Source: Progne subis subis
Taxonomy: Eukaryota > Chordata > Aves > Passeriformes > Hirundinidae
DNA length: 64,000 nt
NCBI GenBank assembly: GCA_022316685.1
Contig: JAKJHU010000537.1
Coordinates: 186,001-250,000, forward strand
Direction: 5' to 3'
Shown here: positions 46,653-56,231 of the stretch, one piece after another
How the letters are laid out: every line of letters starts with the position of its first letter
How positions within the stretch are numbered: the first letter of the stretch is position 1
Notes under the pieces: model-generated
Told to the model about the DNA's origin: nothing
Databases searched by the model: none
What the model saw: only the letters and a program-made list of their open reading frames with translations
Position numbers and translations under genes: made by a program

Positions 46653-47399
46653 ATCCATATATTTTTGTTTTCTTCCTGTAAGGCACCACACCCCCCAGTT
46701 ATTGACGGGGGAAATTATACAGCAGAGTGGTGTTTGTTTATAAAAGGAGGCTGATTCACGCTGCCACAGGAGCTGGAAAGGGTTAAACCCAAAATTACAC
46801 CGGTCCCGGGCGGAGAACCATAAACAGGAAGTTCTCCCAGAAAAAAAAAAAAAAAAATAAATTAAATTTAAATTTAAACCTGGTGACTCAGGTTGGCTCC
46901 GGAGCTGCTCAGGGAGGGTCACAGGGGGTGCAACCCTGGATTATTCCTGGTGGGTAATTACGGCGTTGGGCTGAAAACATCGGGAAAAGTGGGAAGAGCG
47001 AGGTTTGGAGTTTGGATAATCCGAGTTTTTTGGTTTTTTTTTTTGCTTCATCCCGCTCGTTCTTCCATTGCAAACTCTTTCTCCTGTTGCTGGATTTTAC
47101 AGCAGGTTACATTGATAAAAAAACAAATATTTCCTGAGGGTTCAGCTGTTGGATGGAGCTGGTGGGAGGCAAACGGAAAACCAGCGATGGGAGGCAGCAG
47201 GAGCAGCGGCCACCACAGCCCCAAAATCCGTGGCTTTAGCTCAAGTTTTGTGCAGCAGCATGAGAACTGGGGCTGGTCCAGTCCAAATTCTCAGGAGGAG
47301 ACTCAGACGCTTTCCCAGGAGCTCCTGGAGCAGATTTGGGATGGGATGGGATGGGATGAAGCTGAGCTGGAGGTGAAACATCTCTGGCAAAAAAAAAAC

Positions 47400-47720
47400 C
47401 AAAACAAACACTTTAATGTCATTGTGACCTCAATTTCTTCTATTTATTTAAAGCATCACAACCCAGAAAACACTGGGAGATTTTGACTGAGATGCTTTAA
47501 CCAAGCAGCACCTCTTTAACTTAATTAAATCCATTGACAACAGCAGTTGAATTCCTGGATTTTCATTATACTGATAGGTGAAAGAAATCCAATTATTTTT
47601 AGGCCGCCTGCGTGGTTGCTCCCAGCTGACCCAGCCACCCTTACATATGTTGTGTAATTTATTTAGAGTACTCTTCGCATTCAGGTAACCCAGATTTTCC
47701 TGGGAATTAGGGATTTTAAG
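47400..47720. other. AT-rich unique block in BIN3 intron 1 (candidate conserved element)
   Basis: About 320 bp of non-repetitive balanced sequence (TTCTATTTATTTAAAGC, TTAACTTAATTAAATCC, TACATATGTTGTGTAATT) stands out from the GC-rich or homopolymeric surroundings 0.75 kb before exon 2. A conservation test would be decisive. Confidence 0.3.
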
Positions 47721-48292
47721 AATGAAGGCTGTGCTGGCAGGTGAGCCGCTCCTCCAGCTGTTGGAGCAGAGGAATCCTTTGAAGCAGCTCGCAGCTCCAG
47801 ACACCGGCTTGTTACTTTTTTTAATATCCTCTTTCTAAATATTTACAGGCTTTGTTTGGGTTGTTTTTGGTATTATTTTATCCTCCCCAGCAGATTTGGT
47901 TTCAAACAGAGCGGGTTCTTCAGCTGCTTGTGGAGCATCCTCACCTTGATTTGGGGTGGAGGGAGGATCTGGTGTGGGGCTGACCTCAGGGGTGGCTCTT
48001 GGAGAATCGAAGGGACCCACAAGGACCATCCAGTGCAGCTCCATTCACCCCAAAATCCCACCCTGTGCCCCCCTGGGAGCGTTGTCCAAACCCTGCTGGA
48101 GCTCTGGCAGCCTCGGGGCTGTGCCCATTCCCTGGAGAGCTGTGCCAGTGCTTATTCCAGCTTTTGGGGGGAGAACCTTTCCCTAAAATCCAGCCTGACC
48201 CTCCTTGGGTGTTCCTTGGGTCCCGTCCCTGTCACAGAGCAGAGATCGGTGCTGCCCCTCTTGGAGGAAGCTGTGGAACGCTGAGAAGCCTC

Positions 48293-48352
48293 TCCCAGCC
48301 TCTCCCAGCCTTTCCCAGCCTCTCCCAGCCTTTCCCAGCCTTTCCCACCCTC
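48293..48352. repeat. 10-bp tandem repeat (CCCAGCCT(C/T)T)n
   Basis: Six to seven copies of CCCAGCCTCT / CCCAGCCTTT alternate before exon 2. Confidence 0.9.
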
Positions 48353-48473
48353 TGGGGGGATGCACAGTGCCAGGAACGAGGGGCTGCCCCCCCAAAAACA
48401 ACCCCAACCCCAAGCGCCGGCTCCCCCGGCGTCGTCGCCGCTCCCACGTTCCCTTCTCCTCTCTCTTTTCCAG

Positions 48474-48522
48474 GATCCCGTTCAAGATCGGGCAGCCCAA
48501 GAAACAGATTGTACCCAAGACA
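48474..48522 (+). CDS. BIN3: BIN3 coding exon 2 (residues 3-19)
   Basis: The acceptor is TCTCTTTTCCAG and the donor is ACA|GTGAGT. G completes the Trp codon; the exon then encodes IPFKIGQPKKQIVPKT, essentially identical to mammalian BIN3. It ends on a codon boundary. This is the amphipathic, Lys-rich N terminus preceding the BAR helices. Confidence 0.95.
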
Positions 48523-50299
48523 GTGAGTAAAGCAGTTCCCCGTTTTTAGCTGCAGCCTGGGATCATGTGGCTGATGAGTCAAGCCCGGCACTTTGACTCG
48601 TCCCATTTTGCGGCGTGTGGGAGGGAGCTGGAGCAGCAGAACCTGTTGCCGCGTGTGACCAGCGCTCGGCTCCTCGTGCGAGGAGCGAGGGGGAGCCCCA
48701 TCCTGGGAGAATTGTTTTGGTTTGGGATCTGTTGGAATTATGGGTTTTTGGGGGTTTTTTTTGTTTTGTTTTTTTTTTTTTTCTTTTATTGGGAGGGGCG
48801 TGTGTGCGCGCGTGTGGGGTGGGGGAAAAGAGCTCTCTTGGTCTGGCACAGTTTTCCTCGGAGATGGCTGAACGGGTTTGCTTCCTTCCTTCCTTCCTTC
48901 CTTCTTTCAGCAATGGCTTGTTTGTTCATCCTTTCGGAGCAGATGGAGGAGGAGGAGTGGTTCAGATCGCTGAATATAACTGTTTCCAAAGAAAGGCTTA
49001 TAAGCTGAGATGCTTAGTGCTCGGGCGTGAATTAATTTGTGCTGCACAGCATTTGCTTTAAAAGCAAATTAAAAAAGCATTTTGTATTCCTGTGGATTTG
49101 AGGCTCCTACCCCAAGTGCTGCTGCTTGCAGCTGGCTGTGGTATTTTCCCTTCTTAAGCAGCTTGGCTTTACATTTGTCCCGTGCCAAAAAAAACAAAAA
49201 AAAAAACCCAAAAAAAATAATCTGTGGAACCTCCCAGGAGCTGGCCCTGAAAACTCACCTGGACACCTGCTCTAAATAAGGGAGCCCTGAGAGGCAGAGT
49301 GGGGCAGAGCTCGTCCCTCTACCAGCGTTGGTGACCTAATCCCCTGCACAGACTTGACATCCCTGATCCTTCCTCTCCGGGATGCTTTGCTAATTCCGCG
49401 GGGTGCGTGGGCACCCGCGCTCCTGGGGCAGTTTCTCCTTGGGACACGACATTTTCTCCCGGAGGCAGAGGGCTAATCCCACCGCTCCCTTCCAGGCTTG
49501 ATTGTCATGTTTTATTTTAAAGGCTTTGGTGGTTGTCTGCTGCCGTGGAGCAGCGATTTTCTGTAACAGCTCCAAACTGTCAGTACAGAATTTCAGGCGA
49601 CGGAGGCGAGGGCTGGTGAAATCCCTCCGCGGTTTTTCCGTGCTTTCGGCCGTCCTCTTCCAGGGGCTGGCGATCCACCAGCAAGGTGCTGCTGCCTGTG
49701 ACCCCTCAGGTGAGGCAGCCCAGCCTCAGCTCTTCACACCTCTCCCAGCTCGTGTCGGGAGCCCCCACGTTCCCTGCTCCACGTTTTTGCCTTTCCCAGT
49801 GTTCCCAACGCCGACGTCCTTCCAGGCTGGGGCATGACCCAACTGCTCTGGGAGTCTTGGCCAGCTCTGCTGGGCATCTCCAGCCCACCCATTCTCACAT
49901 CCCAGTTGAATATATTCTATTCCCTTGCTGGTTTCCCTCCCCTCCTGCTGCGTTGGCTGTTGGGAGAGGTTTTTCTCCCCTGAAATCAGCCATCCCTGAG
50001 CTCAGGCTCCCTGCAGATGAGCGGAGGCACCTTTGAGCTCTTCCCTTCCCCGGAGCTGCTGGAATGTGCTGTTCTGAAGCAGTTGGCAGCCTTTGCTTAT
50101 ATATACATGTGTGTGTATTAAATAGAACAGCTCAGAATATCCGGCAGGCAGAGGTTCATTCAGCACCCAGAGCCTTTCCAGCCCTTTTTCCTTTTCCTTC
50201 CTTCCTTCCTCAGCTCCCCAGGAACACGATTTTTTTTTTTTTTTTTTTTTTTTGTCAGCAAAGCTGGAAACTGATTTCTGAAAAACTTCCACTTGCTCT

Positions 50300-50345
50300 G
50301 GGATGTTGATAATGATGATAATGATCACGATGCCGATGATGGCGG
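50300..50345. repeat. Imperfect (GAT)n microsatellite
   Basis: GATAATGATGATAATGATCACGATG-type degenerate GAT triplets. Confidence 0.75.
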
Positions 50346-51642
50346 TGGTGGTGTTGCTCTCCAGGCACCAGATACAAAGAAAGCAGAAAACAGGAAGCCC
50401 TAAACCTTGGAACTTTGAAGAGCTCATCTCTTCAAAGCAGAACAAATGGCAGGAAACCACGGAAATCCCCCGGGATCAGGCATTCCATGGCGTGGTGTGG
50501 ATGGGATGGGGTTGCTTTGTGCTGCAGGCCCCCAAATTTACCTCCCAGTTGCAGGCTGAGACGCTTCCATCTGTGCAGGCCTTGGGGAGCAGCAGCAGCT
50601 GCAGCAGCCAAGGGCTGGGATATTCCAGATGTTGGGCTCCGGAGCCCGCTGCAGGAAGTGGGGAAGGTGTGGCATCTCCAGGGCTGCATCCCAAAGCCCG
50701 TCGGAAGGGAAGTGGTTGTGGGGAGAGGATCTCCCACTCACAGAGACCGGACCACAAAAGAGGATGGTGAGGGGGAAGGAGAAGGGGAAAAAAAAAACCA
50801 AACCAGCAGCGTTTGTTAGGATGTAACCTCTTTAGCTCTCCGTGAGGCCTGGGACTGGAGTCGGGAGAGGGGGGGTGGCTTTGCCGAGAGGCTCAGCGAG
50901 GCAGAGAAGCTTTTTTGTTGTCTCCGTGCTGGGGCTGGTGTCAGATCTAGGCCAGGAGTAAGTCCTGAAAAGCAATTTGCCTGGGCTGCCGAGGAATTAG
51001 TCATGACTCCCCGTGCCCACTCGCTTGTGATCCTTTGGAGAAGGGCACGGTGTCAGGCACGGTTGAGCTCTTGAGGGAGAAGGAAACCCCGACAGAAAAT
51101 ATCAGCTGGTGAACCGAGGTGATCTCCCCCATCCCCAGACGTGGCTGTGCTTTGTTTCCACCTTAACCTGGGCAAATCCAATTCCAGACAGCGTAATCTG
51201 TGCCCTCCTCTCCGCTGAAAAGAGCAGCTGTCACCGGGCTCCGGGAGCCGGCCGGGAGGATCTAATGCTGGGAGAGGACCTGCTGTCAGCAGGGCCACGG
51301 GCCCACAGCCCAATTAAACTAATGCCCAGTGATAGGAGTTAAACCTGTTAGAATTATATCTCTCCATGTTTATTGCTCAGCCTCTTATGGCAGAGATGTT
51401 CTTCCCTCCCTCGGGACAGCTCTGCTCCCAGCAGAGCCTGCGCTGCCGTCGGAGCCGTCTCGTCTGCCCCAGCTCTCCCGAAGTTCACCCCTGTCCCCCC
51501 GAGGCTGCTCCCTGCCCTTCACCGGGGCCGGGATGATCCGAGCAGGCAGGGAGCCGGGGAGCCGAGCCTGCGTCGCCGCGGGGCGCTCGGGATGGGGCGA
51601 GCGAGGTTGTCTCCCTTCCCTGCTCCCCTCTCCGGCCTGGGC

Positions 51643-51740
51643 TGACTCAGAGCGCTCGCCCTCCTCCTCCTCCTCGCTGGCCTGAGTCAGCTTGGCAGGG
51701 AGTGGAGACCTGAGCTGCCAAACCTCCCTTCCTTGACTCA
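51643..51740. promoter_or_regulatory. Cluster of three perfect AP-1 sites
   Basis: TGACTCA at 51643-51649, TGAGTCA at 51683-51689 and TGACTCA at 51734-51740 lie in a GC-rich segment (about 51.38-51.86 kb) of BIN3 intron 2. AP-1 (FOS/JUN) binds this palindrome. It is a candidate activity-responsive enhancer for BIN3 or for EGR3, 20 kb away. Confidence 0.45.
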
Positions 51741-52445
51741 TCCCAGCAGCTCTGCCTTCCCCAGGGATGTCGGACGGAGGAGCCGGGTGAGCAGCAGGAT
51801 TCCGCTGCAGCGCCTTTCCACTGGGCTCCCTCAGCCAGCTGGAAATCCCAAAACAACGGAGCAAACGTCACGGGAGTGCCTGGGGGAATTCCGGCGAGGC
51901 CGGTTAAATCGGTTTTGCTCATTTTCGCTCTCTTCCTTCCATCTTTCCTGGCCGATGTGGTCTCTGCACTTGGGAGGTGCCTCCTGCCTCCTTTTTCCCC
52001 TTTGCCGCTTTTCTGGGAGCTTCCTGGCACGATGGGGATGTGGGTGGGGATCTTGCCGGGTGGAGTCCGTGACGTCCCAGACCCACCTGCAGCTCTGGCT
52101 CAGGGTATTCACCCACAGGACTTACCTCGAAATTCTGGCTGGGATGGCAAAAGCTCAGCAGAAATTCCATCTTAGAACAGAATTCATGGCCTAATTCTAT
52201 GGGTTTCTTTTTTTTTTTTTTTTTTTAAATTTGGAGAAGAGGGAGAAGGAAACACACGCTTCCCTCTTTTTCCCCAAGATCCACAGAGAGGCTGAGACCA
52301 CTGGAAGATGCAGAAATCAGCTCATCTCCCTCCTCCAGGGAGAAAACATGAACCCCAGGGGGATAGGAAAGTTCCTGAGAGTCCCTTATTTCCATCTCTT
52401 TGTAGTGTTGGCTTCAATCTTGCTCCTTTGCCTCATCACCCCGGT

Positions 52446-52447
52446 GG

Positions 52448-52478
<31 letters not shown>

Positions 52479-52481
52479 CCT
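52446..52481. repeat. (GAT)11 microsatellite
   Basis: About eleven perfect GAT/ATG triplets. Confidence 0.95.
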
Positions 52482-53344
52482 GCCCTTCAAGCAGGAGGGA
52501 TCTGATGGCAGGTGGGAGGCCCAGTGTTTGCAAACAGCAACAACAACAAAAAAAGAACTGGGTGAAGGAGAGAACGTTGTTTTATTTCTGAGCTTTCCAG
52601 AGCTCGTCGCTCGTGATGTAGATTTAAATAAAAACCCCGAGACGAGCGATTTTTTGCGTTACCCAGCCCCCTGTGCCTGGAAGAAAGAAAAAAAAAATTA
52701 AATGAAAAAAAAAAGGTTCAATACAGAGAGCACGGTTTGATTGGGAGTTTTCAGAAAGAGGCTGCGGAGCAGTGGGATTATTTGAATAATACGGAAACTT
52801 CCCTTCAGGATATTGTAATTTTCCTGCCTGTACTTCTTGTTCTCATTACTCTTAACGTGATAATCCTCTCCTCCACGGCCTCTGCCGGCTGCGTGTGACC
52901 ACGGGTAGCTACTGGGAGTGGGAATTACTGCGTGCTCTGCAAAACCTTCCCAGCCTGTCCTCCTTGCAGGGCTCTGCCTGTGCCTCTGCTGGCTGGGAGC
53001 ACGTGAGAGCGGCTTTTCCCTCTCCGGAGCTGCTGGGAGCTGTTTTTGCGGGATCTCCGGGCTCCGGCCGCGGCCGGGAGGCTCCGTGAGCTCGCAGACT
53101 GTGGGGACTGGGAGCCAGTTGCTGCCTGTGGGCGTGAAAAATAAGAGCAATCCTTGGGCAGCTGTCTCAGAGATGGGGCTGGGCATGTGAGTCAGGCTGG
53201 GCAGCTGAAGCGTCTCCGCGTGGAGTCACCTCCATCCCCCGTGGATGCCGATCCGGCGCTGGGATGGGGGTTTGGGTTTGGGGGAGCTCGGGAGCTTTGG
53301 GGGGTTCGCAGCACCCGGGGTGGGTGCCTTTATGGAACGAATCC

Positions 53345-53648
53345 TAAAATCCCAGAATGGTTTGGGTGGGAAGGGAGATTTAAACTCGTTCCAGCCCCTG
53401 CCGTGGTCAGGGACACCTTCCACTGTCCCACGGTGCTCCCTCCTGGCCTTGGGCACTGCCAGGGATTTGGGAGCAGCCACAGCTCCTCTGGGAATCCCAT
53501 CCCAGCCCCTTCCCACCCTCCCAGCCAGGAATTCCTTCCCGAAATCCCATCCAACCCTGCCTTCTGGCAGTGGGAAGCCATTCCCTGTGTCCTGTCCCTC
53601 TGTTTGTTGTCCAAGTCCCTCTCCAGCTCTCCTGGAAGCTGCTCCATA
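53345..53648 (-). mobile_element. CR1-like LINE 3' fragment, copy C
   Basis: On the + strand it reads the reverse complement of the CR1 3' end: CCCAGAATGGTTTGGGTGGG, GACACCTTCCACTGTCCCA, CCTGGCCTTGGGCACTGCC, CAGCCAGGAATTCCTTCCC, CTCTCCAGCTCTCCTGG. About 300 bp, inside BIN3 intron 2, 5'-truncated. Confidence 0.87.
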
Positions 53649-53936
53649 TGATGCCTTTCGCTCATTGCACGGAAACGGGCGAATCTGACAGCAAAAAAAA
53701 ACCAAAAAACCCCACAAAAAACCACGACAGAACCCCCTGAATATTCGCAGGTATTCCACAGCCAAACCCTGCAGCTTTTGGAGGAATCGGTTGCCGAGCA
53801 GATCCTCCTAAAGGCGGAGAGGGAGCGATGAGCGAATGACACCCCCAGCCTTTCCCAAGGGGAGGGGAGGGAGCAATATTTTTGAGTCGTGCCCGACCCC
53901 GCGGGGTTTGCGACCAAAACAATTCACACCTAAGGC

Positions 53937-53946
53937 CTATAAATAG
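53937..53946. promoter_or_regulatory. Perfect MEF2-type site CTATAAATAG
   Basis: The palindromic-type 10-mer matches the MEF2 consensus CTA(A/T)4TAG and also contains a TATA box. No promoter-like context is seen around it. Confidence 0.25.
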
Positions 53947-54589
53947 AGTGCAATACTCCCCGGGTGTTTGAGCAGCCGGAACAGGCACGGGGACAGAGGT
54001 TTGAGTTTTACTACGTGCCGGTTACCTGACCTGCAGGGCGCCAGCTGCCGCGGATTTCTGCGGCTCCCCGAACGCCAGGCACAAGTCGTGTGAGCTGCCC
54101 CCACACCGCTCCCTGGCTGTTCTCTCCAGAGCCCAATTTTAGCAGCACGAAAAAGGAGCTGGAGAGCTCCGGGGAGGGGGGTTTTTTTTGGGTTTGTTGG
54201 TTTTTGTTTTTTTTTTGGAGCAGAGGGTTGAGGCGAGGGGGAGAGAGCCCAGCTCGCGTCCCCCGGATGGTGGGAGAGGATGGTGCGGACAGCTGGGCGC
54301 TGGGATGGGGCTGGAATTTAGCTGGTCGCTGCCTGCCACAGTGCTGGAGTTCGGAGTGCAGCCCAAAAAGATGTTTAAAAAAGGAGATTTGAAGAAAACC
54401 GAGCTCCATCTTTAACCACCCCCCCGCCCCCGAGCTTTGAGCAGCAGTTCTGCTTGCAGAGCAAACGTCCCCATCAAACGTTGCGGTGCCGCATCGAGCC
54501 TGGGATTGAAATCCCGGGGCCAGCAGGGAGAATTGGAACAAACCTTTGGATCCTTCTAGTCCTGGCTGCTCCCAGCACTCCGCATTTCC

Positions 54590-54820
54590 TTAATAGCACA
54601 GGAGCTTGACAACACAACTGAACCCAGCGCCGATCCCATGACAACAAACGCGCACGGATTTACTCTTGGCTGGTCAATTGAAATCCATTTGCTTCTCTGG
54701 TTGACGAGGTGTGGAATGAATGTTTTAAGTGTGTTAAAACAGTCAGCATGGAAGGAAAGTTCCTTAAAATATCTCCTATCGCTGGAGGTTTGCTGCCAGC
54801 TAGCAAGTAGGAGGGAAGCA
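54590..54820. other. Low-GC unique block in BIN3 intron 2 (candidate conserved element)
   Basis: About 230 bp of non-repetitive sequence (TTAATAGCACAGGAGC, GGTCAATTGAAATCC, TTAAGTGTGTTAAAACAGTC, CTGCCAGCTAGCAAG) of the composition usual for conserved non-coding elements. Not testable here. Confidence 0.3.
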
Positions 54821-55156
54821 GGCACTGAGGTAGCATCGGGAGAAGGCTGGGCTGGAGCTCGGAGCTCGGAGCTCAGGGTTCCCCTCCCTTCTGGAGGTGT
54901 CACAGTCCACCAGGATTGTGCTCCAGCCCAAGAATTTCACGGGAGGGAGCTCTTCTAGAGGTGAGGAGTGTGTGGAGGGGGTGAATAATGCGGAGATGGG
55001 AGAGCTCCCTGGTGGTGTGAGGGGAATTTCACCTTCCTGTTGAGGATGAGGAAGGAGGAAACAGCCAGGCCCTCCTCAAGGTCGAAGCAGCTCCCCTCAG
55101 TTTTTGGGGAGAGAACACCAGCCCGTCCCCCAGCACTGAGCCGTGCTAGGTTGTGA

Positions 55157-55310
55157 CCTCTCTGCATTTATCCCATCAGCTCCCAATCCATGTCCTGGAG
55201 CACATCCTTGGCTCCAGCTGAAGATATTTGTGACCTCTTTGCATTTATCCCATCAACTCCCAATCCATGTCCTGGAGCACATCCTTGGCTCCAGCTGAAG
55301 ATACTTGGTG
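55157..55310. repeat. 77-bp direct duplication
   Basis: Two head-to-tail copies of a 77-bp unit (CCCAATCCATGTCCTGGAGC at about 55181 and again 77 bp later), over 95% identical by eye, about 190 bp before BIN3 exon 3. Confidence 0.92.
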
Positions 55311-55495
55311 CCAGCCCCAGGAGAGTCTGGGGCTCAAAAAACCCCAAGTTTTGGTTTGTTTTTTTTTCCTTTACTTTCGAGGTGTAACTCCCATTAAAGC
55401 TGCAGCCTGTGCTGGGCTCAGCTCGGCGCATCCCAGGGAGAGCTTTCCCTGCCCCGCAGTCCCCTGGAGCTGATTTCCATCTCTTCTTTCCACAG

Positions 55496-55536
55496 GTGGA
55501 GAGAGACTTTGAAAGGGAATATGGGAAGCTGCAGCA
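55496..55536 (+). CDS. BIN3: BIN3 coding exon 3 (residues 20-33)
   Basis: The acceptor is TTTCCACAG and the donor CA|GTGAGT. It encodes VERDFEREYGKLQ plus two bases of a Gln codon completed by exon 4, identical to mammalian BIN3 here. This starts the first BAR-domain helix. Confidence 0.95.
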
Positions 55537-56169
55537 GTGAGTATCAACCACACTGGTCGGACAGGACCGGCCGCGTGCTTCCCTCCTCTCCTCGCATCTT
55601 CCCAGGGAATTTTAGCCAGGGATGCTCTTCCCAGTGAGCAAATCCCTGGCTGCCCTGTAATTTCCAATTCTTCGGGGTTTCTCTGAGCGTTCAAAGGCGT
55701 CCCTCAGAAGTGTTTGCGGTGGGGTTGTAGATTCTGGCAGCTTTAAAAATTAAAAAAAAAAAAAAAAGAAAAAAAAAAGGTGTAAAATCGCCAGAAAACT
55801 GTGGGGTCCCCGAAGAGCCCAGCGCCTCCGAGGACCAGGAGTGGCTTTGCCATCCTGCCTGTGTCACAGGAGCTCACAGGGATCATCTGGAAGCGTTCTG
55901 GCTTTGCTATTTGTGCTAAGTGTGAGAACTTTCAGGAAATATGTGAGCCATGAATAAGAGATCACCAACTTGAAAAGGTTAAAAACCATCTGAAAACAAC
56001 CCGAGAGGGCTGAGCTGCGCTGAACTTCCATCGAGCCTTGCCTGGGTATTTTTAACTCCCACCAGAAGCCAGCATATTCAGCCCGTAAATGATTTGTTGC
56101 ACGTATGATACACTCGGGTTTCTTTTCTTTCCAAGATTCCGACTTTGCCTTCTTCCTCCCATCTTTCAG
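55537..56169 (+). other. BIN3: BIN3 intron 3
   Basis: 633 bp. It has an A-rich tract (55745-55780) and is otherwise unique sequence; no other feature was recognised. Confidence 0.85.
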
Positions 56170-56231
56170 ATTGGAAGATCAGACCAAAAAACTTCAGAAG
56201 GATATGAAGAAAAGCACAGATGCAGATTTGG
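56170..56231 (+). CDS. BIN3: BIN3 coding exon 4 (residues 33-54)
   Basis: The acceptor is CATCTTTCAG and the donor TTGG|GTGAGT. It encodes LEDQTKKLQKDMKKSTDADL plus one base, the heptad-rich continuation of the first BAR helix, and joins in phase with both neighbours. Confidence 0.96.

Larger units (their letters stand above)
37629..48473 (+). other. BIN3: BIN3 intron 1
   Basis: About 10.85 kb, GTGAGT...TTTTCCAG. It is loaded with tandem repeats: GGGAACGGGAGC-type at its start, two distinct 21-bp arrays, a 45-bp array and several T-rich tracts (42770-42805, 43019-43062, 43318-43350). A second CpG-rich patch at 39.4-39.65 kb carries TGACGTCG. A candidate conserved AT-rich element lies at 47.4-47.72 kb. 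No additional exon was recognised. Confidence 0.8.
48523..55495 (+). other. BIN3: BIN3 intron 2
   Basis: About 6.97 kb. It contains a cluster of AP-1 sites at 51.64-51.74 kb, GAT-repeat microsatellites, a CR1 copy, a perfect MEF2-type site and a 77-bp duplication just before exon 3. A T-rich tract is at 50230-50254. No extra exon was recognised. Confidence 0.8.

Noticed and set aside
53937..53946. CTATAAATAG as a TATA box of an internal promoter
   Set aside because: No CpG island, initiator or exon downstream; listed only as a MEF2-type motif.
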